This document shows positions 15,297 to 23,833 of a DNA stretch of 64,000 nt, piece after piece (the first letter of the stretch is position 1; each line of letters opens with the position of its first letter). Made by a program: the position numbers and the translations under genes. The stretch spans positions 213,268 through 277,267 of the forward strand of contig NZ_BMML01000012.1 of the NCBI RefSeq assembly GCF_014645815.1, written 5' to 3'. The DNA comes from Streptomyces fuscichromogenes. Its GTDB lineage: Bacteria > Actinomycetota > Actinomycetes > Streptomycetales > Streptomycetaceae. The notes below the pieces were generated by a model. That model was not told the origin of the DNA. It was given only the letters and a program-made list of their open reading frames with translations, and did not search any database.

Positions 15297-16011
15297 TGGG
15301 CCTGCCCCAGACCGGCCGCCGTCGGACTCCGGGACTCCGCCGAGAGGAACTGCACTGCTGGCCGGGATCAGCGCCACCTGGTACACGTACCTGGAGCAGG
15401 GGCGAAAGATCCGCGTCTCCGAACAGGTGCTCAACGCCCTGGCCGCGGTGCTGCGGCTCGACCGGCACGAGCGCGATCATCTTCTCCAGTTCGCCGGTCA
15501 CACACCTGCGGCCGAAGCCGAGGAACGCGAGCCGCTCTCTGCCGCGGCGGGTGCCGTCCCCCTGTTGCTCCAGCCGAACCCGGCGTACATCATCGGCGGC
15601 AACTACGACGTCCTCAGTCACAACCAGACAGCCCACGAGTTGTTCCCGAGGCTCATCACTGAGGTGGACCGGCCCGCCGGCTTCGCCCGCTGGGTGTTCC
15701 TCGAACCGCTGGCCCGGGACATCCTGGTCGACTGGGAACCCGAAGCACGCGGCCTGCTCGGTCGACTTCGGACGCTGGCGGCACGCCACTCCGGCGCCCC
15801 GCGGTACACCCGGCTGATCGAGGACCTGAACGAGGGCAGCCCAGAGGTGCAGGACTGGTGGCCGTAGTACGAGGTGCGGGCCCGGCACAGCGGTCGCAAA
15901 CGGCTACGCCACCCGCAACGGGGCGCGGTCGATTATGCGTACACCGCTTTCCACCTGGCCGAACAGCCGGAAGAGCGCAACGCATGTGCCGTCCGCGGTG
16001 TTCTGCGCTGA
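15297..16011 (+). pseudogene. Broken XRE/MmyB-type transcription regulator
   Basis: The sequence follows Streptomyces helix-turn-helix regulators with a MmyB ligand-binding domain: RRRTPGLRREEL, then in another frame LAGISATWYTYLEQGRKIRV, VLNALAAVLRLDRHERDHLL, LQPNPAYIIGGNYDVLSHNQ. A one-base loss near 15352 separates the first helix from the rest. In VQDWWP-stop-YEVRARHSGRKR a TAG at 15865-15867 interrupts the domain, and the same frame then runs on through LRHPQRGAVDYAYTAFHLAE to a second stop at 16011. Both lesions are inside conserved sequence, so no full regulator can be made. Confidence 0.7.
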
Positions 16012-16312
16012 GACGGACCACCGGCTGGTTGCAGTTCCCTCCAAGCAGCGGGACGTCATCGTTCGGCATCGTGCCGAGGTGGCAGGGGTGTGAGCGAGTG
16101 TCAGGTCCATCATGCCTGCTCGGACGTGGTTTGCGGTAGGACGGAGCGCACGTCCGTTCAAGCTTGTCCCAGGTGCCGGCCTGCCCGCAGACTCGTCGTC
16201 ATCCACTCTCCGACGTCCGTGTCGGCATCCGTTCTCGGGTGTCGACACGTTCGTCGTGCTGTCTCGTCGTGGGACGGGTGCAGGTGGGGGGTGAGCGAAC
16301 GGAGGGGGATCG

Positions 16313-16639
16313 ATGGATCAGGACATGGTCTTGCGGGCGAGGGTCCAGTTGCTCAGTGCCAACCAGCGGGTGGTACGCGGCGTCGAGGGGTTGCGGATCT
16401 ACCGCCTGCTGACACAGGTCGAGCCGGAAGTGTACGGGTCGAAGCTGGCGTACGTCCTGGTGGAAGCCAGCGCGTCGTCGCTGGTGCGAGAGCTGCCCGA
16501 GCAGCGGCTGGCGCTGCTGGACGAGGCGATTGCGGTGGCGTCGGCCCTGGCTGCCGCAAATCCCTACCGAACCAAGGTGTTGGCGAAGGCGTTTGCCGCG
16601 AGGCGAGAACTTGAGGGGCGGGAGACGCAAGGGAGGTGA
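16313..16639 (+). CDS. Small helical hypothetical protein, 108 aa
   Basis: The gene starts at ATG 16313 behind CGGAGGGGGATCG, a good ribosome site. The product is mostly alpha-helical and soluble, with RVQLLSANQRVVRGVEGLRI, VLVEASASSLVRELPEQRLA and LLDEAIAVASALAAANPYRT. It has no signal peptide, no cysteines and no recognised domain. The regular leucine and alanine spacing suggests a helical bundle or a coiled-coil partner protein. The neighbours are remnants, so context gives no function. Confidence 0.6.
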   Translation: MDQDMVLRARVQLLSANQRVVRGVEGLRIYRLLTQVEPEVYGSKLAYVLVEASASSLVRELPEQRLALLDEAIAVASALAAANPYRTKVLAKAFAARRELEGRETQGR

Positions 16640-16831
16640 GACAGGTGCCCGTGCGCCGCAGGCCACCTGCGGGCTGTAAGTACTCAGTTGGGTCGCGTTC
16701 GCGCAGGTGAGGGACCTGGAGGGCAGCGGCGGCGGGCACCTCTGGGACCACGGCGCCGATGACCTGGCCGCGGGGCGCGCAGTTGGGCGAGCAGGAGTTC
16801 GCGCAGCTGCGTCTCGCGGCCGGGGGCGATC

Positions 16832-17290
16832 TCATGCGCGGCGAGACGACGACGAGTACCTCCCTGGACGTCTACGGCGAGGACCTGGAGCTTCCCGCCC
16901 CGTTCGGCCTGCTGCCGGCCGGGGCGGGCTGGAGGTTGAGCGGCCCGAACTCGTCCAGATGGAGGACGACTTGGGGCTCACCTTCCTCGGGTACGACATC
17001 GGCAGGCCGCGCTCGGTCGGCCCGGGCTTGGCGGTCTTCCTGATCTCCTGGCGTTCCGGAAGGGTGACGGTTCTCGGCCGGCCGCCCTTGTACTTGGGGT
17101 GGAGCGAGTCCAAGCCGTCGGTGTTGAAGTGGTGCAGGACGCCTCGGACTTGGTCCGGGCTGCTGAACGTCACCTCGGCGATCTTCGCCACGGGCCTGCC
17201 CTGTGCGGACAACAGCACCATCTGGGGCCCACGCCGGGTCACCACCACCCGCTGCCGCTGCGGATGATCCGCAGCAGCAGCCCGCCCTCG
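16832..17290 (-). pseudogene. IS630-family transposase remnant with internal deletion
   Basis: The N-terminal helix-turn-helix part is preserved on the minus strand: AQMVLLSAQG-like PQMVLLSAQGRPVAKIAEVT, then VRGVLHHFNTDGLDSLHPKY, KGGRPRTVTLPERQEIRKTA. The sequence then jumps, with a frame change, to DVVPEEGEPQVVLHLDEFGP and LNLQPAPAG, which normally lies about 70 residues further on and contains the first catalytic Asp. The C-terminal half is missing. Confidence 0.65.
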
Positions 17291-17407
17291 GCACCGCCGA
17301 TCTCAGGTACGCGTACTCGCTCTGCCACGGGCGCAGCCTGACGGTGACGAGGTGCCGGGCACAGCCACCCCACGCCGTGGCATCGGCCCGGGTGAAAGGC
17401 GTACCGT

Positions 17408-17493
17408 CGCGGGCTACCGGACTCGAACCGGCTCAGACCTTGCGGTCACAATCTCGAAAATTGAAGCGGATTTCCCATCACGCCTTTGCCCGC
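17408..17493 (-). tRNA. Class II tRNA-like element, anticodon position UCG
   Basis: The minus strand of these 86 bases folds as a class II tRNA. The acceptor arms are GCGGGCA and AGCCCGC (six of seven pairs; shifting by one base gives seven perfect pairs). D arm: GGCG, 12-base loop, CGCT. Anticodon arm: CAAT-TTTCGAG-ATTG. Long variable arm: GACC-GCAA-GGTC. T arm: GCCGG-TTCGAGT-CCGGT. CCA is not encoded, which is common in Streptomyces. UCG would read CGA (Arg), yet long-variable-arm tRNAs normally carry Ser, Leu or Tyr. U8 is absent and the anticodon stem is only four sure pairs, so it may be a decayed tRNA gene. Confidence 0.35.
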
Positions 17494-17603
17494 GGCGGCA
17501 GGCCACAGCCTACCGACAACCACGGGTTTTACAGGGCGAACGTTGCCGGATGCGCCACTTAGGATGCGCATTGCGCAAGTCCAGTGATCACTCCGGAGGT
17601 GTC

Positions 17604-17975
17604 ATGCCCCTGCAAATGAAGCTGAGCGCGATAACACTCGACTGCCCTGATCCGTTGGCCCTGGCGGCGTTCTATCAGCAGGCCACTGGCCTGGAACCCC
17701 ACCCGAAGTCGGACGCTGACTTCGCGGGCCTCAGCCGTGAGGACGGCCTCTTCATCGGTTTTCAACGGGTTGACGGCTACCGGGCTCCGTGCTGGCCTGA
17801 CCAGACCGTTCCCCAGCAGTTGCACCTCTGCTTCGACGTCGTGGATCTGGACGAGGCCGAGGCCCGGCTGCTGGAGCTGGGCGCGGGAAAGCCTGGCCAC
17901 CAACCTCATGAGGCAACCAGGGCGCGGGTTCTCACCGATCCGGCTGGCCATCCCTTCTGCATCTGCCGAAGCTGA
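17604..17975 (+). CDS. VOC (glyoxalase-like) family protein
   Basis: The 123-residue product is one vicinal-oxygen-chelate unit pair: KLSAITLDCPDPLALAAFYQ at the start, GLFIGFQRVDGYRAP in the middle, QLHLCFDVVDLDEAEARLLE and VLTDPAGHPFCICRS at the end. VOC proteins bind a metal and act as glyoxalases, dioxygenases or drug-binding resistance proteins; members with DPAGHPFCI are usually uncharacterised. ATG 17604 has GGAGGT six to ten bases before it. It stands alone, beside the tRNA-like element on one side and a small hypothetical gene on the other strand. Confidence 0.85.
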   Translation: MPLQMKLSAITLDCPDPLALAAFYQQATGLEPHPKSDADFAGLSREDGLFIGFQRVDGYRAPCWPDQTVPQQLHLCFDVVDLDEAEARLLELGAGKPGHQPHEATRARVLTDPAGHPFCICRS

Positions 17976-18036
17976 CCGGAGGCGCAGGAGGGCTTTCCAG
18001 CACATGATCGGGCTCTTGCCGTCTCAGCTGGACTGG

Positions 18037-18354
18037 TCAGTGCGGGCCGGTGGCGTCGTCCGTGCCGTAGAAGCGGCCTCGGTCGCACAGGGCGTCGATC
18101 TCGGCGTTGTCATCCTCATTCAGTTGTGCATCCAGCGCGACGCTGATGATGCGTCGAGCGCGGGCCAATCGCCGGGCGACGTCCCAGTCTGCGACGAACT
18201 TGCCGACGGTGTACTCGTCGGCGGTTCCGGATGCTTGGCGGGAGCCAAGTCGGTCGAGGGAAACGACGAACTCGTTCAGGTCCCGCAGCATCGCGACGAC
18301 CTCGTCGAGGGGCATGCGGATCTCTCGGGAGGACATGTCCATCAGCCGATTCAA
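18037..18354 (-). CDS. Small helical hypothetical protein, 105 aa
   Basis: Reading on the minus strand from ATG 18354, or from the nearby ATG 18342, the product is an acidic and arginine-rich helical protein: MPLDEVVAMLRDLNEFVVSL, EYTVGKFVADWDVARRLARA, RRIISVALDAQLNEDD. No domain was recognised. Open frames on the opposite strand lack this regular helical pattern, so the minus frame is judged the real one. It ends about 60 bp from the end of the convergent VOC gene. Confidence 0.5.
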   Translation of the reverse strand: MNRLMDMSSREIRMPLDEVVAMLRDLNEFVVSLDRLGSRQASGTADEYTVGKFVADWDVARRLARARRIISVALDAQLNEDDNAEIDALCDRGRFYGTDDATGPH

Positions 18355-18475
18355 CTACAGAACTGGTGCTCGGGTCCGGATCCTGATCCGGGACACCAAG
18401 CGATGGCAGCGCCGCGGAGTGATGCCGGGCACGCGTTGCGCGCTCAAGGTCAGTAGGGGCCTTCATGCCACTCCT

Positions 18476-18500
18476 CCCCATCGGACGTCGTCCGGTGGGG
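18476..18500. terminator. GC-rich hairpin
   Basis: CCCCATCGGACG and CGTCCGGTGGGG pair with one mismatch around a single T, giving a compact hairpin. It has no T tract. It lies upstream of the peptidase-inhibitor-like gene and could stop transcription entering that gene from the left. Terminator function is inferred from structure. Confidence 0.35.
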
Positions 18501-18724
18501 CGCAGTGCTATCTGCCGCGCGAGTCGAATCATTCGACTACGAATAGTGACGCTACGATCGCTCACTGTATCGAACGGGTCTACGTGACCGCACCATGTTC
18601 CGGGTCGGCAGGCATCGGCCCGGCCGGCAGGCCATACAGCACGGCGTGAGGGGCTTCAGCAGATGCGGGAGGCCCGGCCGCCTCCTGTCCGGGCCCGTCA
18701 GCCGTCAATCAGGAAGGCACATAC

Positions 18725-19462
18725 GTGAGCGACGAGAGCGCCCAGCTGATCTACGGTCAGGGAGAGGCGGCGTGCCCCGAGGGGAACTTCTGCCTCTACC
18801 GCGCCGTCAACTTCAACAGCGGCCAGACCCCGGGGGTCGGTGACAAGATCCTGGCCATTCCGGTGGGCACGTCCGTCAAGGACTTCTCCGTGTACGGCTT
18901 CGACCACAGTGCCGACGGGGTGAGCAGCGTTGTCAACCGTACCGACGAGGACAACGCGCTCTTCTCGGCCGCCGACCAGCAGGGGCATTCGTTGCCGGTG
19001 GGCCGCAGGTCCTCGGTCGGCAACCTGGCCAAGATCGCCATGGCCGACAGTCCGAACGGCAGTTGGAACGACCAGGCCCGATCGGCGCTGGCGGCTCCCT
19101 TCCTGGGAAACCTGATCGTCGATCAGGACTTCCTGAGCAAGTGGCAGGACTGGGAGACCCAGAAGTGGATCTACTCCTACCGGATCACGGTGCGCGCCGC
19201 CGAGGAACGCGTCGTGAAATGGGCGCTCGGCTTCGGTGACCTGCCCGAGGGGACCTCCTTGTACAAGGGGTTCACGGATGTCTTCTGGGGCCAGATTCTG
19301 CGGGACGGCACCGATGGCAGCGTCCTGCTCGGCTCCCCGGCGGGCGGCGGACACAGCATCGACCCCGGCACCGACCTCGCGATCGACATCCAGGTCCTCT
19401 ACGCGAAGGAAAGTCCTGCCAACGAACACCTCAAGAGCCTGAACGCCCAGCAATTGGGATGA
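18725..19462 (+). CDS. Peptidase inhibitor I36-like beta/gamma-crystallin protein
   Basis: The 245-residue product begins QLIYGQGEAACPEGNFCLYR, AVNFNSG, the calcium-binding-like crystallin motif seen in Streptomyces metalloprotease inhibitor (I36) proteins, then a Greek-key-like half with SVYGFDHSADGVSSVVNRTD. A C-terminal part of about 140 residues (YSYRITVRAAEERVVKWALG, FTDVFWGQILRDG) is unrelated to I36 and unrecognised. No signal peptide is visible, unlike typical I36 proteins, so it may be cytoplasmic or exported by another route. GTG 18725 follows an AGGAAGG site. Confidence 0.6.
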   Translation: MSDESAQLIYGQGEAACPEGNFCLYRAVNFNSGQTPGVGDKILAIPVGTSVKDFSVYGFDHSADGVSSVVNRTDEDNALFSAADQQGHSLPVGRRSSVGNLAKIAMADSPNGSWNDQARSALAAPFLGNLIVDQDFLSKWQDWETQKWIYSYRITVRAAEERVVKWALGFGDLPEGTSLYKGFTDVFWGQILRDGTDGSVLLGSPAGGGHSIDPGTDLAIDIQVLYAKESPANEHLKSLNAQQLG

Positions 19463-19486
19463 GCGCAGACACCACCGCCCCTGGCT

Positions 19487-19517
19487 GCGGGCCGTTTCCC
19501 ACCAGGGGGCGGCCCGC
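19487..19517 (+). terminator. Hairpin after the inhibitor-like gene
   Basis: GCGGGCCG (19487-19494) and CGGCCCGC (19510-19517) form an eight-pair perfect stem 24 bases after the stop codon. There is no T run, as usual for Streptomyces. The following 400 bp to the PAS gene hold no gene that I can support. Confidence 0.45.
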
Positions 19518-19918
19518 GAGGTCTGTCGGCTCGTTTCCCCCGTTGCCGGCGCTGAGCTCTTTCGGAGTCGGTACTGGCCCGTGGTGTGGTAGCCCGGTCG
19601 TCGGCCAGGCCTTCCGGGACGAGGACACGGCCGGGGTTCGTGTGCCCTGGCCGCACTGAAAACGATTGAGGCGGCGAGCCGGGCCCGCAGTGCGGCGATC
19701 AGGGCGGGACGGCGTCCAGCGCGATGCGGGGGTGTGCGACGCTGCCGGGCACGCACGGCAGCGTTGTTGTTTCGTGTCCTCTCATGGAACCGCGCCGCAG
19801 TGAGCCCTTGGCGGACAGGTTCGGCCGTACGTCGGGCAGTAACCGACATGCCACCTTGCTCGTCGTCCCGATGTGCTCAGATGACCTGATTCATCGCAAT
19901 CGGCGGGAGGGGGCGGAC

Positions 19919-21874
19919 ATGGACACGTTTGCCGGGTCAGGTCTGGCTTGTTCGGCGACCGGAGCGGACCAGAAGGCCTGCCGGTGTGGCGAGGCTGTCG
20001 GCGTGGACGGGCCGAAGGCCGCTGAAGAAAGGTTCCGTGGCCTGCTGGAGGCCGCACCCGACGCCATGGTGATCGTGGACGACACCGGAACCATCAGACT
20101 CGTCAACGCCCAGACCGAGGCCCTCTTCGGCTACGGTCGCGAAGAACTCCTGGGCCGTCCTGTCGAGTTGCTGATGCCACACCGCTTCCGTGGCCAGCAC
20201 ACGGTGCACCGCGACGGGTACGCCGCGAATCGGCAGGTCCGTCCGATGGGCGCCGGGCTCGATCTGCACGGGCTGCGCAAGGACGGCACCGAGTTTCCCG
20301 TCGAGATCAGTCTCAGCCCGCTGGAGACCGCGGACGGACTGCTGGTCTCGGCCGCCGTCCGTGACGTCAGCGATCGCAAGGCGGCCGAGGCCCGCATCAA
20401 CGAACTCGCCGCGCTCGTCGAGTCGTCCCAGGACGCGATCCTCGCGAAGACCCTCGACGGCTACATCACCTACTGGAACGCGGCCGCGCAACGGCTGTAC
20501 GGCTACACGGCCGAGGAGGTCATCGGCCGGCACGTGTCGCTGCTCTCCCCGTCGGAACTGCGCGGCGACATCAGCGTGCTCCTGGAGCGGCTGCTGCACG
20601 GCGAGAAGGTCGAGCACTTCGAGACGCTTCGGGTGACCAAGGACGGCCGTCTGCTGGACGTGGACGTCACGCTCTGGCCGACCCGGGACACCGGCGGCAC
20701 GGTCGTCGGGGCGTGCGCCATCGTGCGGGACATCAGCGACCGGAAGCGCGCGGAGGCCGAACTGACCGCGCTGTACGAGCAGCAGCGGCACATCGCGCTC
20801 ACCCTTCAGCGCAGTCTCATGGGCACGCCGCCCGCGATCCCGGGCCTGGCCACCGCGAGCCGCTACCGGCCGGCCACGCAGGGCGCGGGCGTGGGCGGCG
20901 ACTGGTTCGACCTCATACCGCTGGGGGCAGGCCGGGTCGGTGTCCTCATCGGGGATGTGATGGGCCGGGGCCTCGACGCCGCCGCGGTCATGGGCCAGTT
21001 GCGCTCGGCGGCGCACGCGCTGGCCAAGACGGGCATGCAGCCCCGACAGTTGATGCAGGCCCTCGACACCTGTGTCGAGGACCTCGACGTGCCCGACCAG
21101 TTGGTGACCTGCTGCTATCTCACGATCGCCCCGGACACGGGCACGGTGACCGTCTGCTCCGCCGGTCACCTGCCGATCCTGGTGGCCGCCCCCGGCGACG
21201 CCGTCCGCAGGCTTCCGGCGCAGGTGAACGCACCGCTCGGGGTCGGTGACGTCCTCTACGAGCAGTCGTCGACGTCCGTACCGCCCGGCGCCACGCTCAT
21301 CCTCTACACCGACGGCCTGGTGGAGACGCCCGGCAGCGACATCGAGGTCCGGATCTCCGAACTCACCTCGGTGCTGGGCGGGTTCTTCACCACCCCGACG
21401 TGTCTGGAGACCGCCGCGGACCACGTTCTGACGCGGCTGCTGCCGGAGGCCGACAGCCATGACGACGACGTGACGCTCCTGCTCGCCCAACTGCCGGCCT
21501 CACCTCCGGCGGCCGTCACGACCGACCTCCCGGCCGTCGCCGCATCCGTGCCCGAGGGCCGCGCGTTCCTCAGCAAGGCGCTGCTCTCCTGGGACTGCGC
21601 GGGTCCGGTGGACGAGGCGCTTCTGCTGCTGTCCGAGACCCTTACGAACGCCGTGCAGCACGCCGAGGGCCCCATCGGTCTGCACCTGTGCCGTACCCCC
21701 ACCGACCTCACCGTCGAGGTCAGCGACCGCAGCCCGCACCTGCCCCAGCCCCGCAACGCCTCGGGGGACGAGGAGTCGGGCCGCGGCCTGTTCCTGGTCC
21801 GCACCCTTGCCGACACCTGGGGCGTGCGTCCTACCGACGAGGGCAAGACGACCTGGTTCACGCTGAGGCTGTGA
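19919..21874 (+). CDS. PAS-PAS-PP2C phosphatase with HATPase domain (RsbU/SpoIIE type)
   Basis: The 651-residue product has four domains. PAS 1 is at about 35-150 (LLEAAPDAMVIVDDTGTIRL, GYGREELLGRPVELLMP). PAS 2 is at about 155-290 (ALVESSQDAILAKTLDGYIT, GYTAEEVIGRHVSLLSP). A PP2C/SpoIIE phosphatase follows at about 300-510 with GGDWFD and GDVMGRGLDAAAVMGQLRSA. A C-terminal HATPase is at about 530-650 with LLLSETLTNAVQHAEG and GRGLFLVRTLADTWG. Such proteins sense a signal through PAS and set the phosphorylation of anti-anti-sigma factors in partner switching. ATG 19919 follows GGGAGGGGGCGGAC; the open frame upstream is not conserved. No sigma or anti-sigma gene is adjacent. Confidence 0.9.
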   Translation: MDTFAGSGLACSATGADQKACRCGEAVGVDGPKAAEERFRGLLEAAPDAMVIVDDTGTIRLVNAQTEALFGYGREELLGRPVELLMPHRFRGQHTVHRDGYAANRQVRPMGAGLDLHGLRKDGTEFPVEISLSPLETADGLLVSAAVRDVSDRKAAEARINELAALVESSQDAILAKTLDGYITYWNAAAQRLYGYTAEEVIGRHVSLLSPSELRGDISVLLERLLHGEKVEHFETLRVTKDGRLLDVDVTLWPTRDTGGTVVGACAIVRDISDRKRAEAELTALYEQQRHIALTLQRSLMGTPPAIPGLATASRYRPATQGAGVGGDWFDLIPLGAGRVGVLIGDVMGRGLDAAAVMGQLRSAAHALAKTGMQPRQLMQALDTCVEDLDVPDQLVTCCYLTIAPDTGTVTVCSAGHLPILVAAPGDAVRRLPAQVNAPLGVGDVLYEQSSTSVPPGATLILYTDGLVETPGSDIEVRISELTSVLGGFFTTPTCLETAADHVLTRLLPEADSHDDDVTLLLAQLPASPPAAVTTDLPAVAASVPEGRAFLSKALLSWDCAGPVDEALLLLSETLTNAVQHAEGPIGLHLCRTPTDLTVEVSDRSPHLPQPRNASGDEESGRGLFLVRTLADTWGVRPTDEGKTTWFTLRL

Positions 21875-21944
21875 CGCGGCGCCGCCCCGGTGGCGGGAGC
21901 TTCGTGGTGGACGTTCTTCAACGTGTGAACCCCACCATGTCGAC

Positions 21945-22790
21945 GATGTGTGTGGGAGCCTCTATGCCCTTGGCCAAGCGACGACCTCTTCACCGTTCCG
22001 GCAGCGAAGGGCCCCGCCGTGGTGCTGCTCCACGACGCGCTGCCCGGTTCGTCCGGTACGGCGGGATGGCGGGATGGCGTTTCCTGGCACCGTTCCTCGG
22101 TGAGAACGGCCTCCGCGTGTGCTGCCAGGACATGCCGGCGTTCGGGCTGTCCGACGATCGGGAGGAGCACCGCCCCCGGGTCATCCACGACTTTGTCGAC
22201 TTCGTCGACTTCGTCCACGAGTTCACCTCGGCGCTCTGCCTCGACCGGTTCCACCTCACCGGGAACTCGATGGGCTGCATGAACACCGCCAACTACACCG
22301 TCGCCCACCCGGACCGGGTCATCGGTTTCGTGCTCATCGCCGGCGCCATCGGCGATGTCGTGCAGGCGACGGGCAAGCCGAAGACCGACGTCGAACTGAC
22401 CCGGTGCGACGGGACACCGGAAGGCATGCGCCGGATGATGGAGTCGATCAGCCACCGGGTCGAGGCCAGCAGCGACGACCTGGTCGCGATGCGCTACCGG
22501 GCCGCCGAGCGCGGCAAGGCCGGGCACGTGTCGTTCTGGCCGTCGCTGCTGCAGTACAGCGGGTTTGCCCCGTGGGAGGGCGCGAGCCTCCAGGCGCGGC
22601 TCTCGACGAAGGGCCGTCTCGACAAGTTCGACGTCCCGGGCATCTGCCTGTACGGCATCGAGGACGTCCTGACGCCGGTCGAGTGGGGCTTCGGACAGGA
22701 GAAGTGGCTGCCCAAAGTGCAGCGGACGCGACAGGGGTGTCCAAGCGTCGGCCGGAGAACCGCGACCTCGTCGAGCAGGTCTGCCCGGAG
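21945..22790 (+). pseudogene. Broken alpha/beta hydrolase (C-C bond hydrolase type)
   Basis: The first part, GPAVVLLHDALPGSSGTAGW, is separated from WRFLAPFLGENGLRVCCQDM by an 8-bp tandem duplication at 22061-22076 that changes the frame. The rest includes the nucleophile elbow FHLTGNSMGCMNTANYTVAH and the acid region CLYGIEDVLTPVEWGFGQEK. The sequence then jumps from LPKVQ to ADATGVSKRRPENRDLVEQ in another frame, dropping the segment where the catalytic His should be. Two independent lesions show a dead gene. Its product probably hydrolysed a ring-cleavage product, by similarity. Confidence 0.7.
22061..22076 (+). repeat. 8-bp tandem duplication causing a frameshift
   Basis: GCGGGATG occurs twice in direct succession (22061-22068, 22069-22076). 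Removing one copy joins GSSGTAGW and RFLAPFLG into a single frame, as in related hydrolases. This is a replication-slippage mutation. Confidence 0.85.
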
Positions 22791-22838
22791 AGACCCGAAG
22801 GCGCCCGCGCGCCCGCGCGGTCCTCGCCGAACCGGCGC

Positions 22839-23330
22839 CTACCTCTTCGCCGCCTTCAGCCGCTGGGCCGCGGTGTCGCCGCGCCGGCCGACCGGTACGA
22901 CTCCTGTCGCGGCGCCGAGACCGTACGCGGGCATGTCGACGTACACCGATTCGTAGGAGCCTGCCGGGACGATGAACGTCTCGTGCCAGATGCCCACATG
23001 ACCCTTCGCGGCGCGTGCCCGTCGGTTGAACGCCGTCCATGCGGGCCGGTGCTGCTTGTCCTGCTGGTGGGCGTAGGCGAGGAGCCGTTCCTTGTCGGAC
23101 CAGTACTGGACGACGTAGAAGTCTCGGAGGCTGCCGTAAAGCACCTTGAAGCCGAGGAGTCCGCTGCCCTTTTCCTGTGACAGCTCGCGGAGCATTCGCG
23201 GCATCGACATGAATGCCGGCAGCCAGCTGGAGAGTGCTCGCAGCCGGTTGATCCGCAGCCCGATGTGGAAGACTACGACGTCGCCTTCGGCGGCGGCGGT
23301 GTTGCGACCCGGAAGCACTTTCTCGGGCAT
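22839..23330 (-). CDS. DUF4188 protein (heme-degrading/monooxygenase-like fold)
   Basis: The 163-residue product starts at ATG 23330 directly after GAGGAGGATC. It reads VVVFHIGLRINRLRALSSWL, FMSMPRMLRELSQEKGSGLL and FKVLYGSLRDFYVVQYWSDK, the pattern of DUF4188, which has an antibiotic-biosynthesis-monooxygenase-like ferredoxin fold; homologues are found near phenylacetaldoxime dehydratase genes. The later W-H-E-T-F-I-V and YESVYVDMPAYGLGAAT are typical of that family. The cofactor is unknown. It is convergent with the broken hydrolase and about 30 bp upstream of another hydrolase remnant on its own strand. Confidence 0.8.
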   Translation of the reverse strand: MPEKVLPGRNTAAAEGDVVVFHIGLRINRLRALSSWLPAFMSMPRMLRELSQEKGSGLLGFKVLYGSLRDFYVVQYWSDKERLLAYAHQQDKQHRPAWTAFNRRARAAKGHVGIWHETFIVPAGSYESVYVDMPAYGLGAATGVVPVGRRGDTAAQRLKAAKR

Positions 23331-23359
23331 GATCCTCCTCTGGTCCTCGTTGTGATGGT

Positions 23360-23634
23360 TCAGGTCATGGGCGGACGAGTGATCGGGACTTCTAGCGAAT
23401 CGCCCCGAACGATGACCGCACCGCCGTACGAGGGACCGACCAGCACGATCGGTCCCTTGTTGCTGTCCGGCAGCGTCTTGACTTCGGTCGCGTCAAAGGT
23501 GAGCCCTGGAAGGGGATTCGGCGCGGCGACCACCGGATGACCATCGGCGACAAGCCGTTTGGCGACGGCGTTGGAGCCGCTGCTGTCTGCAAGGTTCTGT
23601 GTACGAGCACGATCGTCGGATTCCCGCTCGCCAT
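23360..23634 (-). pseudogene. Truncated alpha/beta hydrolase, paralogue of 33007-33810
   Basis: From ATG 23634 the minus strand reads MASGNPTIVLVHRTLQ. It continues after a frame change with KRLVADGHPVVAAPNPLPGL and GPIVLVGPSYGGAVIV, then leaves the family. The intact gene at 33007 has the same order (KPTVVLVHGAFADASGW, RDGYPVIAPPNPLRSV, VLVAHSYGGIVV). Here the His before SYGG is Pro, and the C-terminal half with the catalytic acid and His is absent. Confidence 0.6.
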
Positions 23635-23833
23635 GGACCCGCCTCTCCTGAATGCAGCGAAGGACGACACGTCTCCACACCCTCACGCTCGGCGCAAAGC
23701 TATGAGGTCGCACTGGACGGGAATGGAACGAGTCCGGGGCCTGGTTGCGGATGGCCTTCACTGGTCATTCAGTCGCCGTCAAGCCGGTTCGGTCAGTCTG
23801 AGCCCGCGGGGGACGCATGACTGGGGGTGGCAG

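Noticed and set aside
17400..17500. tmRNA or tRNA-Sec reading of the tRNA-like fold.
   Set aside because: The anticodon is UCG rather than UCA, the D stem is short, and no tmRNA body or selenocysteine genes are nearby.
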